A DNA stretch of 64,000 bases from Euphorbia lathyris (GCF_963576675.1 NC_088917.1:19062001-19126000), one strand, 5' to 3'. Positions 21,250 to 32,269 are shown, counted from the first letter of the stretch. Numbers and translations: made by a program. Notes: generated by a model from the sequence alone, not told the origin.

Positions 21250-21638
21250 GGATAAAATGCACCGACGTTCACTGAAGTTTAGAATATGTTTCACAAAAGT
21301 CACTTCAGTTAGTTTATGTACAAAAACTCACCGAAATTTTGACGTAGCAGAGATGACAGTTGACTATATGTCAACTAGGTGTCATATCGGATATGTTTGA
21401 CTTTTACGGCAGACGCCACAAGGAAATTTCTAAGCTGCAATGTTTTTTTTAAGTTATATATCTGTTCGACATGACGCTTAGTTGGGAGATGGTCAACTGT
21501 CTTTTGTGCCACGTGAATATTTTCCGATGAGTTTTTGTATTCAAATTGATTCGAATGGTTTTATTGAAATTAAACGTGAAGTTTAGTGATTTTTGGGAAA
21601 CAGATTCCAAACTTCAGCGACCATCGGTGTAATTTACC
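21250..21638. mobile_element. Mutator-like MITE just after the transporter stop codon
   Basis: Left end GGATAAAATGCACCGACG and the complement of the right end GGTAAATTACACCGATGG are inverted repeats related to the termini of the large intron 2 element. It begins ten bases after the TGA, so any 3' UTR and polyadenylation signal must come from this element or beyond. A clean 9-bp duplication was not visible. Confidence 0.55.
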
Positions 21639-22067
21639 TGGATCATGGCCTAATCAAGTTCCAAGGCCCAAATTGTAGCCCATATACAACCCACGGTATC
21701 ATATATGAGCCCAATGAAGGAAAATGTCCTGAAATAAATTAGTTGAAATTAGGTTCTTCATACTCTTAGGTATATATCTATGTGATTTTTTTTTCTTTTG
21801 GCTAATGAAATTAAGAAATTAAACCTTCAGTAATTTTATTAATCATAAAGTTTTAGGAACATAATAGAGTGTTCATTATTCTAAGCTCGATAGTGCGGAA
21901 ATATAAAATTAATAAACAATCACAAGAACGAAAAAATTTCATAAGTTGGATAGCCGGATTCAAGGCAAACCCTCTCGAGGTGGAAAGTTGAAAGTAGTCA
22001 TGGCTTGGTATATTCATGGGATGGGTTGGGATGGACTAGACTTAACGAGTTTTTAACTTAAAATTTA
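21639..22067. other. Spacer downstream of the transporter
   Basis: AT-rich DNA with no convincing open frame or repeat. Confidence 0.5.
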
Positions 22068-22591
22068 GGCTTAATATATTATTTGTCCCCTGAACTTGTC
22101 CAAAATGGTTGATTGGTCCTCTGAACTTTCAAAGTTTCTCGATAGCCCCCTGAACTTGCATAAAATGTTCGGTTAGCCCTCTGAACTTGCGTAAAATGTA
22201 ATCAATTAATCATTCGGTTGTAAAAAAGTAAGTCAACTGCGGAAGATATGTTACACGTGCCTTAAAATGTTATTACATATTTCACAAAATAGATTAAAAC
22301 ATGTTAAAAATGAATTTCTTACTTATTCAACTATAAAACATTATCTTCTTTAATATTATAATCGCATACCCCGATCTTGGTCGTTTTACTTTTTTAAGAT
22401 GCGTGCAACATATCTTCCGCATTTAACTTACTTTTTTACAACCGGGTTATTAATTGATTACACTTTATGCAAGTTCAGGAGGCTAACTGAACATTTTATG
22501 CAAGTTCAGGGGGCTATCAAGACACTTTGAAAGTTCAGGGGGGCAATCAACCATTTTGGACAAGTTCAGAAGGCAAATGATGTATTAAGCC
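22068..22591. mobile_element. Mutator-type MITE with CTGAACTTG repeats
   Basis: A 524-bp element with long inverted ends (left GGCTTAATATATTATTTGTC, right its complement) flanked by an exact 9-bp duplication TAAAATTTA (22059-22067 and 22592-22600). The arms consist of repeated CCCCTGAACTTG-type units. Confidence 0.85.
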
Positions 22592-22703
22592 TAAAATTTA
22601 AGTATAATCCAACCTGCTGTTAATTTTTACAGATTTAGATTTTGGTTTAAAAATCAAATCTTAAATCCAATCCGAATAAATTCACTTAAAAAATATATAT
22701 ATG

Positions 22704-23157
22704 TGATAACTTGCTGGATCCGCTTTGATATTCTTTGCCGGAGTTACCTGCAAAACAAAACCGGAGACAGGATCTCCGGGAAAACTCTCCGACGATCAAG
22801 TCAGTTTTTGTAAGAATGAGTCTATGGTTTAGCAATAGCTTTGTGGGAAAAAATGTGAACGTACCTCCCCCCTTATTCTTAAGGCCTTTTATAGGTGTTT
22901 TTTGGGTAACCGCCTAGGGCGGTTACTCCTTAGTGGGCCACGTTCTGAGGGCGGTTACCCCTTTTTAGGCCATGTCCCTTTCGTGGCGAACGTGGTTTTG
23001 AGTGGGAGCCTTGACGCTCCGTTTAGAAATTCGGGGCGGTTTACTCGCTGCGCCCGCTTCCTTCATTCGGGTCCCGTCCAATCTTAGCCCATGGGGCTTT
23101 AATATGGGCTGGGCTTGCGAAATGAATATAACCCGTTTTGGGCTTCGCGGGTTATCA
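22704..23157 (-). mobile_element. 3' LTR of the Tat element
   Basis: 454 bp from TGATAACTTGC to GGGTTATCA on the plus strand; TGATAAC/GTTATCA ends are perfect inverted repeats. A minus-strand TATA element CTATAAAAGG lies at 22894-22885. Confidence 0.9.
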
Positions 23158-23180
23158 CATGCCCCTCCCTTGGTCTAGCA
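23158..23180 (-). other. Polypurine tract of the Tat element
   Basis: The minus strand reads CCAAGGGAGGGGCATG immediately before the 3' LTR. Confidence 0.75.
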
Positions 23181-23422
23181 AGAGCCCTTTTAGGGTCTTT
23201 TTATAGGGGACGCTTCGTATTTGTCCGATTATTTCAAAGTTTTGAATTTGTGCATTTCCCTTCTTTCGTTTTCTCCGGCGTCGACCTTTTAATTCCGTTA
23301 CTTCTTTTCCGGCGTTGACCTCTTAATCCCGTCACTTCACTGTGTTGTCTTTTTCATGTAAGTTTTTCTTTTCACATTTGTTGCTTGTTCGGCTTTTTGC
23401 TTCTGTTTTCCTTTTATCGATC

Positions 23423-25752
23423 ATGTCAGACCTCGACTTCGCGCCGTTTGACGACGATTATGTCCGCGAGGTTTCTAACGAGGTCGAAGAGATGGTTGAG
23501 GAAGCTTCAACCAGCTCTCCTGGGTGTAATTCTCATCCCGCCGACTTCCTTCATCTGGCGAATACAACCGACGAGGGTTTAGGTTTTGACCCCAAAAAGT
23601 TGATTCCGCCACCTGTCCCAACCCCTCGTTTGTTACCAAAGAAGGACAGGTCGGAAAGTCTGGTTTGTCAAGAGACAATCGATGATTTGCGGGAGCATTA
23701 TCCCTGGCTCCGAGGTCTCGAGACTATCATTCCTGGGCAGGATAGGGGACCGAGCGATTACCCAAAGGGGTACTTCACTATTTTCGTGGCCCAGATTATC
23801 TGCGGCTTCACTTATCCGCTGGCGGATGAGATTGCTTCCGTCTTAGGCGGTTACGGAATCACGCCCGGGCAATTGCATCCTAACGGCTGGGCCGATTTGA
23901 CTCTGGACAAATTCTTGGCGGATTGTTTGGAGGTTCCCTTTTCGCTCAAAATCTTCTCCAAGCTCCACCATTTCAAAAGCTCGGCGGGGTATTTGACTTT
24001 CATCCGCCAGAGCGGATACTATGGTTTTGACGAGAAGCTGAACAAGATCCGTGAGTGGGATCGATCTTACTTTTTTATCAAGTTTAATGAGGAAAACCTG
24101 AACTTCCTTCGTTGCTGGAGCCGACCCAACGTAAAGAGTTTGAACTTCGGGTATCCCAGTAAGGAAGAATCCGCCGTTATCAAGTTCCTGAAGAGCACTC
24201 CTCCTTTTGTATGGACATACGATCAGGCCTTTCATATGCTAAGGAGCCGAGTAGCGATTTCGTACCGCGAGGGGGATCGCGTTGTCTATATTCCTTACCG
24301 CGTTTTTGTGCAAGGTATTTTTTATTTCCAAGTTGATGGTTTCTTTTAACCCTTTGCAGGGGTGATCCTTTATCTCAAATCGCTGCAGATCGGGAGGCTA
24401 AAGCCCTGGCGAGAAGAAAGAAGCGGATGACGGAAACCGCTTCCGTTGTAGGGGCGGATCCTTCTGGAGGGACGATTCCTTCTATTGGAGCAGCTTCCCC
24501 GGTTAGGGCTTCCGCTTCACAAGGTCCCGCTTCTGCCTCCGAGGATCTTCCTTTAACCAGGAAGCGGAAGATAAGTGCGGATACAGAGTCTTCTCGTTCT
24601 AAAAAGAAGAACACTTCTGTGTCCCTTACTGTTGGCGGCGCACCTGTATCCGCCTCGTCTAAAGGAAAGAGCAGTACCCCCATTCACGAGGTATCTTGAT
24701 CTACTCCCTCTCGTATTGCTACTTTTTCCTCGGGAGCTATCTGCCGTTCTCTTGATATTTTTCTTTATGCTTTTGCAGCCAATCCCCGATATTAGCGGAT
24801 GGTGGACTAGGACTTTCGGCCTGGCCGTGAACTTCTCTTGCAAGGATATTGTATCTTCCATATGCAATGTCCTCGGGCGACTTCCCTCTGCCTCCCGTGT
24901 GCGCGAGCAAGTATCGCTCCCTACTGCTGTGGAAGGGATCGAGAAGCGTTCTGTAGAGGTATATTATTGCTTTGTCCCTTCGCTTTCAAATATCTTGTGT
25001 TCATTGTAACCGCATATTTCTATTCGCCCATTTTTATTTATGAGACGTGTTATATGCAGATTATCAATTTTGCTGAGGGCATTCTCCGAAGGGATGCAGA
25101 GCGAGCCAAGGAGTTGGAAAGTCTTGGTACGGAATTGGCGACTCAGAAGTCGCTTTATGATGATGTCCAAGGGAAGATGAAGGTCCTAGAGGGCACCTGT
25201 CAGAAGGCCGTGGGCGAGAAGGAGGAGGCCCTTAAATCCCTTCAGGCCAAGTCCGATGAACTGCAAAAAGCCCTCGACGACCTAGCTGCTTTCAAGGAGG
25301 CCCAAAAGAAAAGGGTTGAGGAGATTTTGGCTGAAGATGGTGCCCGCATCTACTGGTATGGGGAGCGGATTCATGCGGCTTATGAGCACGGGCATTAGGG
25401 TCTAGTACTTAACCGCCCCAAAGTTCCCATCCCTGAAAAGGATTTAACTGGGGAGTGGGATAAGCTGGAAGCCGAGGATGCTGATATGGATGAGGTACTC
25501 TTCTTAGATTGGAAGAGTCTTCAGGATCCTCCGATTAGCTGCGAGTTCCCTATTTAGCCCGCGGAAGGAGAGGCACCCCAAGCCGTTTCTCAACCTGTGC
25601 AAGAGGTACCTCTCACCGAAGAGGTTACTGAAGCGGTTACCGATTCAAGGGTTGAGGATTCGCTTGAAGTAGATCCTCCTACCGGAGGAGATGAGGGAGT
25701 CGCCGCAGTCCAGGAGGGCATTAGGGGCGAAGGAGAGGAAGCTGTAGCATAG
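23423..25752 (+). CDS. Antisense extra gene (aORF) of the Tat element, multi-exon, with stops
   Basis: Read opposite to gag-pol. Exon 1 runs from ATG 23423 (an upstream in-frame ATG at 23342 adds a hydrophobic stretch probably from the leader) to a donor near 24314 and encodes a globular part with LREHYPWLRGLE, SDYPKGYFTIF and GFTYPLADEIASVLGGYGITPGQLHPNGW, as in plant proteins named putative gypsy-type transposon. Later exons about 24361-24690, 24779-24958 and 25060-25752 encode a basic KKRK region and a coiled coil (AERAKELESLG...QKAVGEKEEAL). The exon 1-2 junction is off by one base with the nearest GT/AG pair, and TAG codons at 25396 and 25555 interrupt the last exon, so this copy may be inactive. 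Such extra ORFs are known for Tat elements; their role is unknown. Confidence 0.75.
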
Positions 25753-26018
25753 CTTAACTTATATTTGTATGTAAAAACCATGTAACAAACCGCTCTGATA
25801 TATATATTTTCTTTCGGTTGTTGCTTTTCATATGTGTGTGATTGTCACTTTTCTGCCCTTTATATGTGCCTTTTGTCCTTTTGCCGACTCCATATTTGTG
25901 TTTCTTCATAGCTAGGGTGGCCAGACCCTTTTTGCAATTTTGAGTACTCGTTTATTCGCTTAATTTTATGCCTTAACTTATAATTCTTCTTTCGAAAATA
26001 ATCATAAGTTTTGATCAT

Positions 26019-26430
26019 AAGGTTTTGCGAGTGATGCGTATCATGCATCCGCCTTTCTTTAACAGGCAACACATTTATGTGTTTTTGATTTTAACCCTAA
26101 GGTTTTTTGCGAGTGATGCGTAATCATGCATCCGCCTTTTCTTTAACAGGCAACACATTTATGTGTTTTTGATTTTAACCCTAAGGTTTTTTGCGAGTGA
26201 TGCGTAATCATGCATCCGCCTTTCTTTAACATGCAACACATTTATGTGTTTTTGATTTTAACCCTAAGGTTTTTTGCGAGTGATGCGTAATCATGCATCC
26301 GCCTTTTCTTTAACAGGCAACACATTTATGTGTTTTTGATTTTAACCTTAAGGTTTTTTGCGAGTGATGCATAATCAAGCATCCGCCTTTCTTTAAGAGG
26401 CAACACATTTGTGTGTTTTTTGAAAGAATC
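26019..26430. repeat. Minisatellite, about 83-bp unit, five copies
   Basis: Units beginning TAAGGTTTTTTGCGAGTGAT recur near 26019, 26098, 26182, 26265 and 26349, each with GCATCCGCCTTTCTTTAAC and CAACACATTTATGTG (an internal palindrome). Copies differ by a few substitutions and indels. It lies between the integrase end and the antisense gene inside the Tat element. Confidence 0.9.
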
Positions 26431-26604
26431 CGCATTTTGTTGTAACATACTGAGTGAATGTAATAACTTTTATTGATGACGAGAAAAAGTTTATTACATA
26501 TGTACACCAATTGTGCGGGATCGAAGCCTCATTAAAACTTTTTATCAGAAAACCCATTGGGAAAAACTCATAAAAGGAAAAAGAGTACTCGTCATTTCCT
26601 CGAA

Positions 26605-28044
26605 CTACTCGGCCTTTCTATATAGGCGTAGGTTCTCTAGATTCCAGGTGCGCGGGAGCTTCTTTCCACTCATTTCTTCTATTTCGAAAGTGGCCGGTCC
26701 CATCTTCTTGGATACTTTGTATGGCCCGATCCAGTTGACACCTAGCTTGCCTTTGCCATCTCTAGACTGTATTTTATCTGCTTTTTTCAAGACCAAGTCG
26801 TTTTCGTTGATCATTACTTTTCGCATTCTTCTGTCATGGTATTTCTTGATTCTGTTGCGGTACATTGCCATTCGCATGTAAGCTTTTTCTCTTCGTTCCT
26901 CCACAGAATCCAAAGCATCTCTGATGTTGATAGGATTTTGTGTGTCGCAATAATAAATTGTCCGATCTGTGGGCGACTTGATTTCAACAGGTAGGACTGC
27001 TTCGGCTCCATAAACTAGCGAGAAAGGTGTTTCGCCTGTTGCTGCCTTTACAGAGGTTCTGTATGCCCATAGCATATGGGGTATCTCATCCACCCAACCT
27101 GTTTTTTTGTCACCTAGCCGCTTCTTGATGCCTTGAATCATGGCCCTGTTGGTAACCTCCGTCATACCATTTGATTGGGGATGGTTTACAGAAGAAAAAT
27201 GATTCTTGATTCCCATGCTTTCGCAGTATGTTTTGAACTTGGCACAGTTGAATTGGGTGCCATTGTCGGTTATAAGCTTCTGCGGGATCCCAAATCGCAT
27301 GATAATGTTCTCTCGTAAGAACTCGATCATTCGCTCAGGTGTTTGTGCGGTTACTGCCTCTGCTTCTACCCATTTGCTGAAGTGGTCCACTGCGACTATC
27401 AAATACTTCCTTTTCTTTGTTGTTTCTGGGAATGGACCCACTATATCAATTCCCCATGTTGCGAATGGCCATGCCGTCATTATAGTGATTTGTTCAGCTC
27501 CGGGAACATGCTTTTCATTCGCATGGATTTGACAGTTGTGACATTCCGCAACCATCTTCTGGGAATCTTCCACCACCTTGGGCCAGTAGTACCCCATCAG
27601 TTTGACCTTTCCTGCCAATGCCGCCGAAGCTTCGTGCGCGCCACAAATTCCTTCGTGTAGTTCTCGCAGCACATAGTCTCCTTCATTGCGACTAACGCAT
27701 TTCAACCATGGACATGTGTACGATTTCCGATACAAAGTTCCATCCCGCATTGAGTATCGTGCCGACTGCCCAATTATTTTTCTGGCTAAGCTCTTATCAA
27801 CCGGCAAATCTCCCTGCTCCAGATATTGACGGATTGGCATCCGCCAATCTTCATCGTCTTCCAGTTCCTCGATGATCATAATCTGATCAACCTCGAATGC
27901 TGGTGCCGATTTTATTTCCAAGTTGCATGCTTTTTGACTCCATGGTTCTCTACTTGCCGCTGCTTTTGCCAATTCGTCAGCTTTTGCATTTTGGCCTCGT
28001 GGAACATGCACCATCTCCCAAACGACTCCCTTGTGCGTTAACTC
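26605..28044 (-). CDS. pol: Integrase part of the Tat polyprotein
   Basis: Same frame as the upstream gag-RT-RNase H frame and separated from it only by a TAA codon near 28046; the first Met after that stop is at 28014. In order: the end of the RNase H region (VHVPRGQNAKADELAKAA), the HHCC zinc domain (HEGICGAHEA...CHNCQIH), the catalytic core with WGIDIVGPFP, LITDNGTQF and HPQSNGMTEVTNR (DDE triad), and a C-terminal domain with GKLGVNWIGPYKV. It joins the cDNA copy to chromosomal DNA. Ends at TAG/TGA before the minisatellite. About 469 residues after the Met. Confidence 0.92.
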   Translation of the reverse strand, partial: ELTHKGVVWEMVHVPRGQNAKADELAKAAASREPWSQKACNLEIKSAPAFEVDQIMIIEELEDDEDWRMPIRQYLEQGDLPVDKSLARKIIGQSARYSMRDGTLYRKSYTCPWLKCVSRNEGDYVLRELHEGICGAHEASAALAGKVKLMGYYWPKVVEDSQKMVAECHNCQIHANEKHVPGAEQITIMTAWPFATWGIDIVGPFPETTKKRKYLIVAVDHFSKWVEAEAVTAQTPERMIEFLRENIIMRFGIPQKLITDNGTQFNCAKFKTYCESMGIKNHFSSVNHPQSNGMTEVTNRAMIQGIKKRLGDKKTGWVDEIPHMLWAYRTSVKAATGETPFSLVYGAEAVLPVEIKSPTDRTIYYCDTQNPINIRDALDSVEERREKAYMRMAMYRNRIKKYHDRRMRKVMINENDLVLKKADKIQSRDGKGKLGVNWIGPYKVSKKMGPATFEIEEMSGKKLPRTWNLENLRLYRKAE

Positions 28045-31000
28045 TTATGTCAATCGGCTGACCACCTGATGGTATTTTACTAGCTCCTCCTGTTTCACCA
28101 GATAATTTTTTATGATCTGGTTTATCATGAGTTTGGAATCGCTGTAGATTACCACTCTTTCTGGGGTGAGTTCGTTGAGCAACTTCAATCCACATATCAT
28201 AGCCTCGTATTCCGCGGCATTATTGGTAGTTTTGAAAGTTAATTTTGCTGCATAGTACAGGCGGATAACCTCCGGACCTTTGATGACGACTCCTAGCCTA
28301 GCTCCGTCTGCAGATAAGGCCCCATCTGTGTACATGCTCCACTCTTCTTTTTGTGCCTTTGGACATTCATCATCATCCCAGGTGAATTCGTTCACAAAGT
28401 CGGCGAGCACTTGGCTCTTTAGCGCTGGTCTTCCTTCATAGCGGATATCGAATTCGCCCAGGCGAATTGACCATTCCATCAACCGGCCGGATGCGTCAGG
28501 TTTCTGCAGTACCTTTCGCATTGGGATGCCAGTTCTCACAATGATAGTATGCGCCTGAAAGTACGGTTTCAATCTAGCCGCCGTGGTTATCACTGCGAGG
28601 GCCATTTTGTCCAACTTCGAATACCGGAGTTCTGCATCCTTCAGGACCTTGCTCACGTAGTACACTGGATATTGTTGCCCTTCTTCTTCCCGCACCATCA
28701 CAGTGCATATTGCCATGCTGGTGACGGATACATAAAGGAACAAATCTTCTCCGTCTTCCGGCCTGCTCATTAAGGGCGGATAACATAGTAATCGTTTTAT
28801 CCCCTCAAATGCTTCTTGACAATCCGGCGTCCATTCAAAGGACTTGGATTTTTTGATGGCATTGTAGAAAGGTAGACATCGCCTAGCTGAGCATGATATG
28901 AATCGCCCTAATGCCACCAACCGCCCGTTCAGTCTCTGTACTTCCCTTATGTTCCTTGGCGTCTTCATCTCCATTACTGCTTTAACCTTCTCAGGATTCG
29001 CCTCAACCCCTTTGCCGCTAACAATGAAACCCAGGAACTTTCCCGCTCTTGCTCCGAATGTGCATTTCTCTGGGTTCAATTTGAGGCCATATTTGATTAG
29101 CACTTCTAGGATTTCTTTGATATCCTGCGGGTGGTCTTGCATTTTCTTGCTTTTGATGATCATGTCATCAACATAGATCGAGAAGTTCTCGCCGGATTTG
29201 TCTGAAAATATCTTGTTCATCATCCTCTGGTATGTTGCTCCCGCGTTTTTCAATCCAAAGGGCATCACCTTGAAGCAATAAGTCGCCTGGTGAGTTATGA
29301 ACGATGTTTTGATTTCATCTGCCTTCTCCATGGGTATCTGATGGTAACTGGATTTCACGTCGGTGAATGATAAAGCTTCATATCCTGCAGTTCCATCTAC
29401 CAATATATCAATGTTAGGAAGCGGATACATATCCTTCGGACATGCCTTGTTCAGATCTTTGAAGTCGACGCACATTCTGTACGTTCCATTTGGCTTTTTG
29501 ACTAGCACCACATTGGCTAGCCATTCCGGATAGGTGACTTCGCGAATTGCATCCGACCTTAGCAAGTCCGCCACTGCTTTTTCAATCGCCTTTTGCCGTT
29601 CAGGAGCATGTCCCCTCTTCTTTTGCCGCACTGGGGTTGCCCCTTTGTCTACGTTCAACTGATGGGTTGCTACGTTTGGGCTTATTCCTTTTAACACTTC
29701 ATTTGGGGCGGCAAATGCCGACTCACATTGGATCAATACCTCGGTAATGGCCTTCTTTGTTTCTTCTGAGAGTCCAGCCGCTATCCGCACGTTCTTGTCA
29801 TTCGAGATGGCGAATAGTTCCGTTTCTCCCAATGCTTCCGCCGGCAGCTTCTCTTCGACTTTATCCTCCTCTTCCGGTTTTGGTTCAAGTGATAATGTAT
29901 AGGCCTGTTGAGATACAAGTTGATCACCTTCAACTATGACTCGCCCTTGGTGTGTTGGCAAATGTAACGTTAAATGCTTCATTGAGATGAGCGACTCCGT
30001 CTCCGACAGGAATGGCCGTCCCAGAATTATGTTGTAGGCCAGTGGGAGATCAACAATTGCGAATTCTAAATCACCTCGCCATTTTAGATTCTTATCGCCC
30101 ATTTCTGCCTCCAACACCACCTGCCCACTTGTTTGGGAGGATTGACCCCCAAAACTAGTTACATCCATGAAGGTGTGCTCCACCCGCTCGTCGTTGATTC
30201 CCAACTTGTTGAATGTTGTCCGGGTAATGACATTACAAGAACTGCCTGTGTCAATAAGGACCCGCTTGACGTCCCATCCTTCAACGGCCATCGTGATCAC
30301 CAGGGCATCCGCATGTGGCTCCGTGATTCTCGCAAATGAGTAATTGAGGGTATCCCCCCTATGTGTGTTGCTCTTTCGCCGTTCACGGCGAGTTCTTTTT
30401 GTTGGAGGCTCGTAGATTCCGCCTGCTATCACGTTTATCACCCCTTTCTTCTGCTTCTTTTCTGGCCGTGTTTCTCCCTCATGCGGGAGCGTTGTTTTCT
30501 CATCAGCTGTTTCTTTTCTTACAAATTGACTCAGCTTGCCTCTCTCGATCAGTTTTTCTATTTCCTTCTTCAGTTCGTAGCAATCATCTGTGTCATGGCC
30601 GTTCAACCTGTGGAACCTGCAATATTTGTTAGGATGTCGCCCCAAACTGGTTCGGCCTTTCACCTCGGGGAACCGCACATCCTTCTTCAAGGGGCTCTTT
30701 TCGATCCAAAGTAACACCTCTTGGCGAGTCGTGTTTAGTTGTGTGTGATGTCCTCCACCTTGAAAGGGACGATCGCCTCTTCGAACAAAATTACTTTTGG
30801 ACTGGGTCTGACGCCGACTGTCCGAAGTGGTTCTAGCGGCATCTCTTTCTCGCCGAGTTTGGGCCCTATGTTCCCTGTTGACATCATCTACTTCCATGAA
30901 TTCCTTTGCTATCTTCATGAGCTCGGCTACAGTGCGCGGTTTGTTACGGATGATTTCTTCCCGCATGCTCCAATTTGTGGTTCCATCCGCCATGATGTTG

Positions 31001-32211
31001 CGAATACTCACGATATCTGGGTTCTGCAATCGCACCAAGATATCGTTAAAGGCGACAACAAATTCCCTTAGGGAATTATAGTTTCTCTGTTTGATCTCCT
31101 TCAACTGCCTATCTGTCACATCTACCGCTTTACAGCCCACGAACTTCGCACAGAAATCCCGACTATATTGTTGCCAATTGTGGATAGATTCTGCCGGTAA
31201 AGATCGAAACCAATCAGATGCCGCACCGCCCAAAGTTGTCGAGAATAACCTGCAAATTATGCTTTCGCTTGCCCCTGCAACATCCATTAACTCTCTGTAG
31301 TTCCTGACATGAGCCTCAGGGTCAGAATTTGGATCCCCATAGTATTTTGGTATGGCAGGTGCTTTGATTCTGTGATCTGGAATGAATTCCCGCAACGAAG
31401 GGGCAAAAGGTGAATCGCTCTGGACCTCTTCTCTCGGCCTAGGCGAGTACCCCATTCGCTCCATCATGCTTCGTAATTGATCTTCTAAGTCAATATCGGG
31501 TATTCGCCGGACTTCTTCCATCCGCTGCTGGTGAATTCTGGGTGGCATCCACCCGCCCATCGGTGTTGAGACGTGTGCCTGTTGGGGGACTAACCGCTGT
31601 CCCGTTATAGGATCAAAGTTCCATGTGTGCTCTCGCCCAGGAGTCATCAACTCCGAATGTCTGTAAGGAAAAGGTTCCACTTGCTGTAGCGGAAGAGTGC
31701 CTTGCACTCCTGGCAACGGTTGGGATGGCTGCCAGGTCGGATGTATCGTCGTAATGAGATCTGGATGCGAGTAGTTGCTCGGGTGGCTGTGTGGGTTTGT
31801 GCGACTACGCTGGCCCACTTGATTTGGCGCCTGAGATGGCTGCGGGAGGGCCGATATGACAGGGATAGTCGGTGATTGTGTTGAGATAACCACAGGTTCT
31901 TGAGGAGCAGCCGCCACGATGGTATTGTGTTCGGCGAGGGCAATTAGTAAATTAATCATTCGATCTCCAGCCGCCTGGCTCATGTTCGAAGCCAAGACTT
32001 GTCCTGCCATCTGCACGAAATCACTATTGGACATTTCCATCTCAGTTTGCACTTGGACTTCCAATAAGGGACTCAATTGTCCCGAAGGACCCGATGAGCT
32101 AGGCACCACAGGCTGTGTACTTGCAGGTTGCGAATTTGCAATCCGTGAACCTCGTGAGTTCATGCTAGTGGATCTGATCGTAACACCGGTCGTTCGTGAT
32201 GGTTCTGACAT
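28045..32211 (-). CDS. gag-pol: Gag-protease-RT-RNase H polyprotein of the Tat element
   Basis: A 1,388-codon frame. Gag domain at residues about 290-430 (IPKYYGDPNSDPEAHVRNY, CAKFVG, LREFVVAFND), a CRFHRLNGHDTDDC zinc-knuckle-like motif near 520, aspartic protease VLIDTGSSCNVI near 653, reverse transcriptase from about 890 with MCVDFKDLNKACPKD, LSFTDVKSSYHQI and the catalytic YVDDM near 1012, a first RNase H-like region near 1170 and a second, archaeal-type RNase H with MYTDGALSADG near 1292. The two RNase H regions support Tat assignment. The frame ends at a TAA directly before the integrase frame; removing one nonsense codon would be enough for continuity, so it is either a mutation or a read-through point. 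Confidence 0.93.
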   Translation of the reverse strand: MSEPSRTTGVTIRSTSMNSRGSRIANSQPASTQPVVPSSSGPSGQLSPLLEVQVQTEMEMSNSDFVQMAGQVLASNMSQAAGDRMINLLIALAEHNTIVAAAPQEPVVISTQSPTIPVISALPQPSQAPNQVGQRSRTNPHSHPSNYSHPDLITTIHPTWQPSQPLPGVQGTLPLQQVEPFPYRHSELMTPGREHTWNFDPITGQRLVPQQAHVSTPMGGWMPPRIHQQRMEEVRRIPDIDLEDQLRSMMERMGYSPRPREEVQSDSPFAPSLREFIPDHRIKAPAIPKYYGDPNSDPEAHVRNYRELMDVAGASESIICRLFSTTLGGAASDWFRSLPAESIHNWQQYSRDFCAKFVGCKAVDVTDRQLKEIKQRNYNSLREFVVAFNDILVRLQNPDIVSIRNIMADGTTNWSMREEIIRNKPRTVAELMKIAKEFMEVDDVNREHRAQTRRERDAARTTSDSRRQTQSKSNFVRRGDRPFQGGGHHTQLNTTRQEVLLWIEKSPLKKDVRFPEVKGRTSLGRHPNKYCRFHRLNGHDTDDCYELKKEIEKLIERGKLSQFVRKETADEKTTLPHEGETRPEKKQKKGVINVIAGGIYEPPTKRTRRERRKSNTHRGDTLNYSFARITEPHADALVITMAVEGWDVKRVLIDTGSSCNVITRTTFNKLGINDERVEHTFMDVTSFGGQSSQTSGQVVLEAEMGDKNLKWRGDLEFAIVDLPLAYNIILGRPFLSETESLISMKHLTLHLPTHQGRVIVEGDQLVSQQAYTLSLEPKPEEEDKVEEKLPAEALGETELFAISNDKNVRIAAGLSEETKKAITEVLIQCESAFAAPNEVLKGISPNVATHQLNVDKGATPVRQKKRGHAPERQKAIEKAVADLLRSDAIREVTYPEWLANVVLVKKPNGTYRMCVDFKDLNKACPKDMYPLPNIDILVDGTAGYEALSFTDVKSSYHQIPMEKADEIKTSFITHQATYCFKVMPFGLKNAGATYQRMMNKIFSDKSGENFSIYVDDMIIKSKKMQDHPQDIKEILEVLIKYGLKLNPEKCTFGARAGKFLGFIVSGKGVEANPEKVKAVMEMKTPRNIREVQRLNGRLVALGRFISCSARRCLPFYNAIKKSKSFEWTPDCQEAFEGIKRLLCYPPLMSRPEDGEDLFLYVSVTSMAICTVMVREEEGQQYPVYYVSKVLKDAELRYSKLDKMALAVITTAARLKPYFQAHTIIVRTGIPMRKVLQKPDASGRLMEWSIRLGEFDIRYEGRPALKSQVLADFVNEFTWDDDECPKAQKEEWSMYTDGALSADGARLGVVIKGPEVIRLYYAAKLTFKTTNNAAEYEAMICGLKLLNELTPERVVIYSDSKLMINQIIKNYLVKQEELVKYHQVVSRLT

Positions 32212-32248
32212 GTTCTTCGTGTACCTTTAACCAAGTGTTGGTAAAAAA

Positions 32249-32269
32249 GGTCCACGTTCACCGCACCAA
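32249..32269 (-). other. Primer-binding site of the Tat element
   Basis: In element orientation TTGGTGCGGTGAACGTGG follows the 5' LTR directly. TGG start is typical; the tRNA could not be assigned from memory with confidence. Confidence 0.6.

Noticed and set aside
26019..26430. CRISPR-like array
   Set aside because: Repeats are contiguous, without unique spacers, and lie in a plant retrotransposon.
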